Shown in pieces: positions 43,022 to 50,875 of a stretch of 64,000 nucleotides of DNA (within the stretch, counting starts at the first letter, position 1; each line of letters opens with the position of its first letter). Origin of the DNA: Actinomycetota bacterium (GTDB lineage: Bacteria; Actinomycetota; Thermoleophilia; Miltoncostaeales; Miltoncostaeaceae); assembly GCA_963169235.1 (NCBI GenBank), contig CAUJCX010000035.1, forward strand, positions 1 through 64,000, read 5' to 3'. A model generated the notes under the pieces. The model did not search any database and had not been told where the DNA came from. It saw only the letters and a program-made list of their open reading frames with translations. The translations under genes were made by a program, and so were the position numbers.

Positions 43022-43058
43022 CGGCCGCCCGCGGCGGCTCGCGGACACTGTGAGTGTT

Positions 43059-43084
43059 TAGAGGTTCGGCGGGTCTGCCGATAC
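43059..43084 (+). promoter_or_regulatory. Sigma-28-like promoter before the second GH26 gene
   Basis: TAGAGGTT (43059-43066) and GCCGATAC (43077-43084) are separated by 10 bases. The FliA consensus is TAAAGTTT and GCCGATAA with 11-base spacing, so six of eight and seven of eight positions match. It lies about 127 bases before the start of the second GH26 gene and is the best full match to this promoter type in the window. Confidence 0.4.
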
Positions 43085-43210
43085 CAGACCCTGAGCAGTG
43101 AGATTCCCCGCTCGCGGTAGACGCGCCTCTACGCGGACCGCGAGCGATCGACGACGAGCGTCGCCGCCCCGTGCCCGAACGGGTGGCACGACGACCCCTG
43201 GAGCAATGCG

Positions 43211-44719
43211 ATGGAACGGATTCCGCGCGCAACCGCGGTTGCGCTTGCCTGTGCCCTGGCCGCGACGAGTACCGCCGCGCTGGCCGCGCGTTCGACCACC
43301 CCGTCGACGCCGGCCAAGGCCACACCGGCCGCGAAGGCGACGAAGGCGAAGGTCGTCGTGAAGCGAGCTTCGGCCCGCGACACCAGCGGCCCCGTCGTGT
43401 CGGTGACGAGCCCCGTGAACGGCGCGACGGTGTCCGGCTCCGTGTCCGTGCTGGTGAGTGCCAAGGACCAGAGCGGGGTCAGCAAGGTGGTGGTCACCGT
43501 CGACGGTGGCACGCTCTACAGCGACACCGTCGCCCCGTACGGTGACGTGGTGAGGTGGAACACCGCGGCGACGGCGAACGGCACCCGCACCATCCGGGCG
43601 ATCGCGTACGACCGGAAGGGGTACTCCACCACCGTGCAGGCGTCGGTCACCGTGGCGAACGCCGCTCCGCCTCCTCCGGCGACGACGACTGTGGTGACCC
43701 CGCCGCCGCCTCCTCCGGCGACGACGACCGTGGTGACTCCGCCGCCGCCTCCTCCGGCGACGCCGTCCCGGATCCTCTGGGGCGCGTACGTCGACGGCGA
43801 CCGGTGGGGCTGGGGCGACGCGCCGTGGGACGCCCGCACCATGGACAAGTTCGAGCAGCAGGCCGGCAAGAACATGTCCATCGTCCACTGGGGCCAGGCG
43901 TGGTACCGGGGTGGCGTGGCGCAGCCGTTCTACCCGGGCGACTTCACCCGCGTGCGCAGTCGCGGCGCGCTCCCCATGATCGACTGGTCACCGTGGGACA
44001 CGTCGCAGAGCCCGACGAACCAGCCCGCGTTCCAGCTGGCCGACGTGATCGCGGGCAACCACGATGCCTACATCCGCGCGTGGGCCACCGGCGCGAAGAA
44101 CTGGGGGCACCCGCTGTTCCTGCGGATGGGGCACGAGATGAACGGCAGCTGGTTCCCGTGGTCCGAGCGCGTCAACGGCAACCGCCCCGGCGAGTTCGCG
44201 GCGGCGTGGCGGCACGTGTACGACGTCTTCCGCCAGGTGGGCGCGGCCAACGTGTCGTGGGTCTGGTGTCCCAACACGTCGTACACCGGCAGCACGCCCC
44301 TGGCGGGCCTGTACCCGGGCGACGCCTACGTCGACTGGACGTGCATCGATGCGTACAACTGGGGCACCAACCCCGCCAAGCCCAACAAGTGGCAGACGCT
44401 GACGCAGGTGCTCGGCCCCACGTACGCCGAGGTTCAGGCGATCGCGCCGTCCAAGCCGGTGATGCTCGGCGAGTGGGGATCCACCGAGTTCGGCGGCTCC
44501 AAGGCCCAGTGGCTCACCGACGCCCTGACGCGTGAGCTGCCCACGAACTTCCCCGCCGTCCGCGCCGCGGTGTGGTTCGACTGGAACGCCGACGGAATGG
44601 ACTGGGTCATCGAGTCATCAAGCACCGCCACCGCAGCATTCGCCGCGGGGATCCGGCACTCGCGGTACGTCGGCAACGAGTACGCGAACTACGGGGTGTC
44701 GCCGATCCCCGCTCCATAG
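43211..44719 (+). CDS. Secreted GH26-type glycoside hydrolase with Ig-like domain and proline linker
   Basis: The 502-residue product has a signal peptide (1-26, ending AALAAR), then a Lys/Ala/Thr-rich stretch and a bacterial Ig-like domain (about 58-150; SGPVVSVTSPVNGATVSGSVSV). A proline-rich linker of 13-residue repeats (PPPPPPATTTVVT, about 153-183) leads to a GH26-type barrel (about 190-495). Catalytic candidates are Glu in MGHEMNGSWFPW and Glu in LGEWGSTEFGG. The barrel is clearly paralogous to the preceding gene (WGQAWxxxG, DWxPWD, PGDAYVDW, NFPAVRA in both). The Ig domain and linker would present the enzyme away from the cell wall. Confidence 0.85.
   Translation: MERIPRATAVALACALAATSTAALAARSTTPSTPAKATPAAKATKAKVVVKRASARDTSGPVVSVTSPVNGATVSGSVSVLVSAKDQSGVSKVVVTVDGGTLYSDTVAPYGDVVRWNTAATANGTRTIRAIAYDRKGYSTTVQASVTVANAAPPPPATTTVVTPPPPPPATTTVVTPPPPPPATPSRILWGAYVDGDRWGWGDAPWDARTMDKFEQQAGKNMSIVHWGQAWYRGGVAQPFYPGDFTRVRSRGALPMIDWSPWDTSQSPTNQPAFQLADVIAGNHDAYIRAWATGAKNWGHPLFLRMGHEMNGSWFPWSERVNGNRPGEFAAAWRHVYDVFRQVGAANVSWVWCPNTSYTGSTPLAGLYPGDAYVDWTCIDAYNWGTNPAKPNKWQTLTQVLGPTYAEVQAIAPSKPVMLGEWGSTEFGGSKAQWLTDALTRELPTNFPAVRAAVWFDWNADGMDWVIESSSTATAAFAAGIRHSRYVGNEYANYGVSPIPAP
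43667..43762 (+). repeat. 39-base tandem repeat encoding the proline-rich linker
   Basis: Two full copies and a partial third copy of a 39-base unit start at 43667, 43706 and 43745. Copies differ by a few third-position changes. The unit encodes 13 residues of the PPPPPPATTTVVT linker, so the linker length can vary by slippage or recombination in whole-unit, in-frame steps. Confidence 0.85.
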
Positions 44720-44730
44720 TGCGCGAGTTG

Positions 44731-44763
44731 ACGGGTCCACCGGTCATGTGCCGGTGGACCCGT
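44731..44763. terminator. Bidirectional terminator with a stop codon in its loop
   Basis: A perfect 13-base-pair stem (44731-44743 with 44751-44763; ACGGGTCCACCGG and its complement) encloses the seven-base loop TCATGTG. It follows the second GH26 stop by 11 bases. On the minus strand it overlaps the 3' end of the deacetylase gene, whose TGA (44744-44746) lies in the loop. Confidence 0.8.
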
Positions 44764-46162
44764 TCCGTGCGCCCCCGAACATGACGGTGCGCGCGAACGT
44801 CCACAGCGATTCGTCGCCGCGGACGTCGATGCGGGGCAGGTCCCACACGTCGTCCGCCAGTCGCGCGCGTCCGTGGCGCACCGACAGCGCGCACCGTGCG
44901 CCGGCGTCCCGGGCGGCGGCGATGACGTCGTCGCTCCGATCGCCGTGCGGGTACGCGAACGTAGTGCCTTCGGCCCCGGTGAGCACGCAGACGTCGTGCA
45001 GCGACGCGGCGATCTCCTCGCGGGCGCGGCCGAGGGCGAGGTGCGTGAGGTGGGGGTGGGTGCGGGTGTGGGCGCCGATCGACATGAGCCCCCGCCCGTG
45101 CATGCTCTGGACATCCGCGGCCCCCATCATGGGGCGTGCCCGAAGGACACCGCCGTCGTCCCACTCGTTGGCGCCCCCGATCGCGCCGGTCACCACGAAC
45201 ACGGTGGCGGGCACGCCGTACGCAGCGAGCACGGGCTCGGCGACGGTCGCATTGTCGCCGTAGCCGTCGTCGACGGTGACGACGTACGCGCGGCGCGGCG
45301 GAGTGCCCGCGTGGAGGGCGTCCACGAGCTCGTCGAGCGTGATCGGGCGATAACCGGCCAGGCGCAGCAGCCGCAGGCGCCGTGCGAGCGCGCCGCGCGT
45401 CACCACGTAGCGGCTCGGTCGCTCTCCGGGCCGCGCGAACGCGTGGAACATCAGCACCGGGACGCCGCGCACCAGCATCGCCGTCCGCCGCGACCCGAGC
45501 ACACGCGCGACGGCGCGCCAGTACGCGATCCTGCTCGGCAGCGCGGACCCCGCCGGCAGGCGCCGCGCGATGGCCACGGCAAGCCGTCCGGGCAGCCAGC
45601 GCGAGATCAGCACTCGGCGCACGGCGCGCTCGCGCGCGGTGCCGTCACCGAAGCCGCCGACGGCGCATGCCGCGGGACCCGGCGGGAGGGCGAGCGCGGC
45701 ACGGGCGCGCGCTCGCCCGATGCGCTCGGCCGCCGCCACGCGGTCCGTACCGCTCGCCCACGCGTGGGCCGGCGCGCCTGCGGTCGTGGCCGCACCGGCC
45801 ACCGCGGCGTGCACCGCCAGGGCGGAGGGCGTCGCATCCTCCGCTGCCGCGATCCATGGAGCGAAGTTGTTACCATACGTAGATAACAACGCGATCGGAA
45901 AGGCACCCTCGGGGACGGCGTCACCCGGTCCCTCCCCGGCGACGCAGACGACGGTGACGCCTGCATCGCGCAGCATCGCCAGATGCGCCTCGACGTGACG
46001 CCGATCGACGGCGAACGCGGGGTCCCACGCCATCACGACCTCGTGCCGGGCCGCGACGGACGCCGCGACGTGCGGCGACGATGTCGCCAGCACGTCCACC
46101 GCGGCCGCCACGTCGGCGGGTACGCGTGCCCGCGGCGGCACGACCAGCAGCGGGCGGGTCAC
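44744..46162 (-). CDS. Polysaccharide deacetylase (NodB domain) with unknown N-terminal domain
   Basis: The 472-residue protein has a C-terminal NodB-type catalytic domain (about 232-460). Its motifs are VTVDDGYGDN with the metal and base aspartates (298-299), AHTRTHPHL with His365 and His369, TFAYPHGDRSDD, and a later LPRIDVRGDE. Such enzymes de-N-acetylate or de-O-acetylate surface polysaccharides. Residues 1-190 form an Ala-rich domain of unknown function without a clear signal peptide. Codons 92-99 are unusually AT-rich for this genome and include a TTA Leu codon (Leu93). GTG 46162 overlaps the stop of the preceding gene; this is the last gene of the glycan operon. Confidence 0.85.
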   Translation of the reverse strand: MTRPLLVVPPRARVPADVAAAVDVLATSSPHVAASVAARHEVVMAWDPAFAVDRRHVEAHLAMLRDAGVTVVCVAGEGPGDAVPEGAFPIALLSTYGNNFAPWIAAAEDATPSALAVHAAVAGAATTAGAPAHAWASGTDRVAAAERIGRARARAALALPPGPAACAVGGFGDGTARERAVRRVLISRWLPGRLAVAIARRLPAGSALPSRIAYWRAVARVLGSRRTAMLVRGVPVLMFHAFARPGERPSRYVVTRGALARRLRLLRLAGYRPITLDELVDALHAGTPPRRAYVVTVDDGYGDNATVAEPVLAAYGVPATVFVVTGAIGGANEWDDGGVLRARPMMGAADVQSMHGRGLMSIGAHTRTHPHLTHLALGRAREEIAASLHDVCVLTGAEGTTFAYPHGDRSDDVIAAARDAGARCALSVRHGRARLADDVWDLPRIDVRGDESLWTFARTVMFGGARNGSTGT

Positions 46163-47622
46163 TCTGCGGCCATCCGGGTCGCCTCGTCCAGCAGTGCCGA
46201 CAGGGTGGCGACCGCGTGGCCGCCGTCGCCCGCGCCTCGCTGGGCGCGCTCGGCCGCCGCGGTGGCATGGATCATCCACGTCAGCACCATCAGGCCGGGG
46301 GCGGCGTCGGCGGCGACGCCCAACCCCGCCAGGTACGCGTCGCGCCGTGCCGCCGCGTCCGCGCCGTGCGGCGTCGCCGCGTCCCAGGCCCAGCGCAGGA
46401 GGCCTTCGGGCCGGGCGATGGCGCGCCGCAGGTGGAGGTTCGCGTACGTCAGCAGGTAGACGATATCGGTGCCCGGCACGCCGTCCACTGTGGCCGACTC
46501 CCAGTCCCACGCGGCGATGCGGCCGTCGGGGGTGCGCACCAGGTTCCACGGAGAGCAGTCCCGGTGCTCGGCGACGCCCGGCATCGTGGGCAGGGCGGCC
46601 ACCAGGGACGTCGCCGCCGGGGCGACGGCAGCGGGGAGCGAGCCCGCGACGACCGCATCGCGGTAGCGCGCCATGATGCCGGCGACGGCCCCCACGGCCA
46701 CATCGGCGGGGCGGCGCGTGCGGGCCGCGAGGCCCGCCAGCCATGCGCACCCGTCGCGCAGCGCCGCGTCGCGGCCGTCACCCGCCAGCGCATCCAGCAA
46801 GGGGGTGCCCGCGACGTACTGCTCGGCCACGACGCCGCCCACAGGGTCGTGGAACACGAGGTGTGGCACGCCCGGGACGCCCTCCAGCGCGGCGAGCGCT
46901 CGCGCCTCGACGGTGAGGGACCGGCGCGCCTCGGCGATGCGTCCGGACTTCACGACGGCGACGGGGCCGCGGCCCGGCACCCATGCCAGCGCCGTGACCT
47001 TGTTGAGCGGCGAGTGCCCACCGGTGATCAGCACCCAGCTGAGCGGGGCGTCCCTCACGCCGGTGGGCAGGTGACGCCGCAGCGTCGCGGTCAGCGGCGG
47101 CTCCTTGCGGCCGGCCAGCACGGCCAGCGGCAGCGTGGCGCCGAGCCGCGCCGCGGCGAGCCACGGGGCGACCCGCCGTGCGTCGTCACCCAGATGCCGC
47201 ATCACGTCCGCGCCGACATCGGCGTCGGCGGGGACCCAGCGCCGGGGGGAACGCACCGCGGGCCGCGGCCACACCCACCAGCGCGCCACGTGCGTGAGCC
47301 CCTGCGCGGCCAGATGGCGGGGCGCCAGCGCCGCACGCGCGCGCGGCGTCGTGGCCTCCGCGTAGACGACGCCGTCCGGACCGGTGCGGCGCGCGGCGGC
47401 CGCGACGCGCCGGCGCGTCGGGTGCGCCAGCGCGACCAGGGCGACCGGCTCGCCGGCGGGGAGCGGCCCGGGCGAGGGCGTGAGGCCCGACGCGAGGCCC
47501 AGGCACGCGGCGAGCTCCGCGTCGTCGGTCACGACGGCGCCGGCCGCCGCCCCGTGCAACAGCACGCGCCAGTCCACGCGCCGCAGCCTCAGGTTGGCAC
47601 GGGGGTCGTGGCCGTCGGTCAC
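46159..47622 (-). CDS. Phosphotransferase/kinase-like protein (APH fold) of the glycan locus
   Basis: The 487-residue protein has a kinase-like C-terminal half: an ATP-site-like KVTALAWVPGRGPVAVVKSG, the catalytic loop EHRDCSPWNLV with its Asp and Asn, and the metal-binding AWDWESA, as in aminoglycoside phosphotransferase and choline-kinase-type enzymes. The N-terminal 200 residues (LLHGAAAGAVVTDDAELAACLGLASG...) are unassigned; homologous two-part proteins occur in other surface-glycan loci. It probably phosphorylates a sugar, polyol or lipid intermediate; antibiotic resistance is not implied. GTG 47622 overlaps the preceding stop (GTGA). Confidence 0.75.
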   Translation of the reverse strand: MTDGHDPRANLRLRRVDWRVLLHGAAAGAVVTDDAELAACLGLASGLTPSPGPLPAGEPVALVALAHPTRRRVAAAARRTGPDGVVYAEATTPRARAALAPRHLAAQGLTHVARWWVWPRPAVRSPRRWVPADADVGADVMRHLGDDARRVAPWLAAARLGATLPLAVLAGRKEPPLTATLRRHLPTGVRDAPLSWVLITGGHSPLNKVTALAWVPGRGPVAVVKSGRIAEARRSLTVEARALAALEGVPGVPHLVFHDPVGGVVAEQYVAGTPLLDALAGDGRDAALRDGCAWLAGLAARTRRPADVAVGAVAGIMARYRDAVVAGSLPAAVAPAATSLVAALPTMPGVAEHRDCSPWNLVRTPDGRIAAWDWESATVDGVPGTDIVYLLTYANLHLRRAIARPEGLLRWAWDAATPHGADAAARRDAYLAGLGVAADAAPGLMVLTWMIHATAAAERAQRGAGDGGHAVATLSALLDEATRMAAE

Positions 47623-49664
47623 GGGGCCCCGCGGTACGCGGCCAGCACGGCGTCCGCCATCGCCCGCGACGAGTGCGCGGCCCGTACGTGCGCTTGACCG
47701 GCGCGGGCGAGGCGGTCGCGAAGCTCGGCGTCGTCGCGCACGCGGGCGACCGCAGCCGCCAGGGCTGCGGCGTCGTCAGCAGGCACAAGCAGACCCGTCT
47801 GTTCGTGAACGACGAGTTCCCGGGTACCGGGAATGTCGGTGGCGACCACCGCACGCCCGGCGGCCATGGCCTCCAGAAGCGAGAGCGGGAGGCCCTCGTA
47901 GCGTGATGCCAGTACCACGAACGGGGCGGCGGCGACCAGGTCTGCGACGTCGGTGCGGAACCCCAGGAAGCGCACGCGGTCGCCCACGCCCCTCCGCGCG
48001 GCATCGGCCTCGAGTGCCGCCCGCAAGGCGCCGTCTCCCACGCACGCGTACCGCGCCGATGGGTCGAGCTCGGCCGCGCTCAGCACGACGTCATGGCCCT
48101 TCTGCGCATCGAGACGCGCCACGACGAGCGCCACCGGGTCAGGCCCCAGCACGGCGCGCCCGCGGTCGACGTCCCCGGGGCCGTCGGTGGGCGCCGGCAC
48201 GGCGTTGCGGACCACGTGCACGCGCCGTCGCGGCCACCCCATGCGGGTCACCATCTCGTCGGCCGTGCCCTGGGACACCGCGATCAAGGGGTCCACCACG
48301 CGGTGCAGCACCGCCAACTGCGCGCGGCGCGATGCGCCGACCGGGATGTCCACGAACAGCTGCGCCGTGGCGGCGACGACGCCGACGCGCGCGGCTCCCG
48401 CGGCCACGAGCGCCCACTTGCACCCCATCGGCCAGGTCAGGTGCGCGTGGAACACGTCCGGGCGCAGGCGGCGCAGCTGCGCGATCAGGCGGGGCACCCG
48501 CAGTCCGCCGGCAAGGCCTTCGGGCATCGGCGGCACCGGCGCGTGGGCGAGGTCCGCCGCATCCATCTGGGCGCCCACTGCCGCCGACCCCGGGTGCAGC
48601 AGCACGGGGTCGAGGCCCGCGCGCCGTTGCTCGGTCATCAGCACCACGATGGCCTGCTCGGCGCCACCGAACACCGTGCTGTCGGTGTAGTGCACGACCC
48701 GGCGGATCGGTCGCGCGGCCCGTGGCCGCCATCCTGCGGAGAACGCCCCGGCGAAGTAGAGCAGGTCGCCGGTACGCTCGTACAGCCACGCAGGGGCGGG
48801 GCCCCTGTCGACCAGCGCCCCGACGGCGACGGCGGCGGCCCGGGCGGGCGACGAGCGGGCGATCACCTCCACGAGGGGCCGCCGCGCGAGGCGCACCGGG
48901 GCGGGCGCGCGGTCGTACGTCCCCAGCCGCAGGTGAGTGGCCGTCCCGGGGTGCAGTGCCTCGAGCTGTACGGCGGTCCGGCCCTTGGCGAAGGCGTCCG
49001 CTGCCACCTGACGGTACGTCTTGTCCCAGGCCTGGGCGGCCTCGGCGGTCTGAGAGAAGACGATCTCGACGCCCGCCCGCGTCAGGCGCAGCGCCAGCTC
49101 GAGGTCCTCGTTGCCGTACTCGCGAAAGCCGATGTGGTAGAGCCCCACCTCGGTCAGCACGTCGCGCCGCAGCGAGCAGTTGCCGCTGTAGAAGTCGCGC
49201 AGCGACATGCGGTGTCCTGGGGACGCCAGCCGCGCCAGGTGGGCGTTGAAGCGGGTGCGGTAGTGGGCGCGCACGCGCGTCTCGCCGGCCTGGGTCGCGA
49301 TGGGCGCCGCGCCGACGACGCAGCGGCGACGGGCGCCGGCGTGTGCGGCGACGTGGGCCGCGAGCCAGCCGGGAGCGGGTTCCATGTCGTCGTCGAGCAT
49401 CACCACCAGGTCGCCGTGGGCGGCGTCCACACCCCGATTGCACGCCGACGCGCGGCCGGCATGGGGCCCCTCCACCACCACCAGCTCGAACCCGGGGCGC
49501 AGGGCCGTCAGCAGCGCCCGGGTGCGCGGCTGGGGTCCGTCCAGCGACACCACCACCTGGAACCGCTCCGGTGCCATCGTCTGCTGGGCACACGCGGCCA
49601 GCAGGCGCATCAGGTCGCTGGGACGCCCGTACGCCGGTACCACCACGCTGGCGACCGGGGTCAT
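47619..49664 (-). CDS. Bifunctional GT2-GT4 glycosyltransferase fusion
   Basis: A 681-residue protein made of two transferases. Residues 1-250 are a GT-A (GT2) domain with VASVVVPAYGRPSDL, VVVSLDG and the metal-binding VVMLDDDMEPAPGW; ED in YGNEDLELALR is the likely catalytic-base region. After a helical joint (250-315), residues 318-680 are a GT-B (GT4) domain with VFGGAEQAIVVL, DVFHAHLTWP, VARLDAQKGHDV, RVRFLGFRTDV and ASRYEGLPLSLLEAMAAGRAVV (E(x)7E). The pair would add two successive sugars to one acceptor. ATG 49664 gives the ATGA overlap with the preceding gene; longer open frame upstream is a shadow. Confidence 0.88.
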   Translation of the reverse strand: MTPVASVVVPAYGRPSDLMRLLAACAQQTMAPERFQVVVSLDGPQPRTRALLTALRPGFELVVVEGPHAGRASACNRGVDAAHGDLVVMLDDDMEPAPGWLAAHVAAHAGARRRCVVGAAPIATQAGETRVRAHYRTRFNAHLARLASPGHRMSLRDFYSGNCSLRRDVLTEVGLYHIGFREYGNEDLELALRLTRAGVEIVFSQTAEAAQAWDKTYRQVAADAFAKGRTAVQLEALHPGTATHLRLGTYDRAPAPVRLARRPLVEVIARSSPARAAAVAVGALVDRGPAPAWLYERTGDLLYFAGAFSAGWRPRAARPIRRVVHYTDSTVFGGAEQAIVVLMTEQRRAGLDPVLLHPGSAAVGAQMDAADLAHAPVPPMPEGLAGGLRVPRLIAQLRRLRPDVFHAHLTWPMGCKWALVAAGAARVGVVAATAQLFVDIPVGASRRAQLAVLHRVVDPLIAVSQGTADEMVTRMGWPRRRVHVVRNAVPAPTDGPGDVDRGRAVLGPDPVALVVARLDAQKGHDVVLSAAELDPSARYACVGDGALRAALEADAARRGVGDRVRFLGFRTDVADLVAAAPFVVLASRYEGLPLSLLEAMAAGRAVVATDIPGTRELVVHEQTGLLVPADDAAALAAAVARVRDDAELRDRLARAGQAHVRAAHSSRAMADAVLAAYRGAP

Positions 49665-50875
49665 GTCGGCCACCCGTGTCGGCGTGCGTACGCGTGGCGC
49701 GCACGCGCATACGTCTCCTCGAGCCGGTCGACGTGGGCGGCGGGGCTGAAGCGCCGCTCGACGTCCTGGCGGGCCCGGCGCCCGAGTTCGTCCCGCGCGT
49801 CGCGGTCGCCCAGCAGGCCGGCGATCTCCCGGGCGATGCCGTCGGCGTCGTCGGCCCATCGCAGCGGGGCGTCGCCCAAGCCTTCCCGGCCGCGCGTGGT
49901 CGTCACCACGGCCTTGCCGTGCGCAAGCGCGTCCAGCACCTTCATGCGCATGCCGCCTCCCGTGCGCACCGGGGCGGCGACGACGGCGGCCCGCGCGAAC
50001 CACGCGTCCGGGTCGGCCACCCGACCCGCAAACGTCACGGGCCCGCCCGCAAGCGCGCGGATCGCGGGCGGGGCTGCGTCGCCCACCAGCGTCAGCCGGG
50101 CGTCAGGGCGCCGGGCCAGCACGCGTGGCAGGACGTCCTGGGCCAGCCACACCGCCGCGTCGACGTTGGGCGCGTGCGCGTAGTTGCCCATGAACAGGAT
50201 CTCCCCGGGGACATGTGCGGCCGGGTCCGCGCCCGGCGGCATCACGACCGCGAAGGGGTTCACGTCGATCGCACCGGCCATGTCGGGGACCATGTCCGCC
50301 ATCAGCCGCGCGTCGCGGTCGCTGACGGCCTGAAGGCGGTCGAAGCGTCGCCACGCGCGCCGTTGATACCGCCGCCAGCGGCGCCAGTCGACCTCGGCGG
50401 CTGCGGCCCGTGGGGTGGGGGGGCGCGCCCACCCGCGGTCGCGGCGTACCTCGTACTCGGTCAGTACGGATGGCGCGCCCGAGTAGTCGTACATCGCCAC
50501 GGCGTTATCTTCAGCATGGAACATGTCGATTGCGCCTTCGAGGCGGACGTCGGCCAGATGACGCGAGATCGCAGGGTCGTGAAACCACGCGGTCCGCCAC
50601 GGCACGCGCTCGCGGACCAGGCTTTGGACGATCTCCATACGCCGGGGCCACGACAGGCGCTCACCGCACAGCAGGCGAGGCGTGCAGCGCACGTCGAGCC
50701 CCGCGGCGCGCAGATCGGCGACGGCGGCTAGGCTGTCCGCGTCGGGTCCCGCCGACGTGACCACCACCACGTCGTGGCGGCGGGCCAGCTCGCCGACGAG
50801 CGCGTCGAGGAGGCGGGGGATGGCACCCGCGCCGTGCCGGTCGGGCGGGATGGGGCACGTCAGCACGATCCTCAT
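49661..50875 (-). CDS. Glycosyltransferase, GT4-like, paralogue of the gene at 37304
   Basis: The 404-residue GT-B protein opens MRIVLTCPIPPDRHGAGAIPRLL and has ILFMGNYAHAPNVDAAVWL, LTLVGDAAPPAI, VTFAGRVADPDAWFARAAV and APVRTGGGMRMKVLDALAHGK. It shares much of its length with the lone glycosyltransferase at 37304-38524, including MFHAEDNAVAMYDY, DWRRWRRYQRRAWRRFDR and DVNPFAV segments. Start ATG 50875 overlaps the preceding stop. Confidence 0.88.
   Translation of the reverse strand: MRIVLTCPIPPDRHGAGAIPRLLDALVGELARRHDVVVVTSAGPDADSLAAVADLRAAGLDVRCTPRLLCGERLSWPRRMEIVQSLVRERVPWRTAWFHDPAISRHLADVRLEGAIDMFHAEDNAVAMYDYSGAPSVLTEYEVRRDRGWARPPTPRAAAAEVDWRRWRRYQRRAWRRFDRLQAVSDRDARLMADMVPDMAGAIDVNPFAVVMPPGADPAAHVPGEILFMGNYAHAPNVDAAVWLAQDVLPRVLARRPDARLTLVGDAAPPAIRALAGGPVTFAGRVADPDAWFARAAVVAAPVRTGGGMRMKVLDALAHGKAVVTTTRGREGLGDAPLRWADDADGIAREIAGLLGDRDARDELGRRARQDVERRFSPAAHVDRLEETYARARHAYARRHGWPT

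Noticed and set aside
45332-45344. GGCGATAA box inside the deacetylase gene
   Set aside because: It lies within coding sequence on the antisense strand with no gene start downstream.
47619-50003. Apparent 794-residue glycosyltransferase
   Set aside because: The N-terminal 113 residues are Arg/Gly-rich shadow of the upstream GT; ATG 49664 overlaps its stop and begins the GT2 homology.
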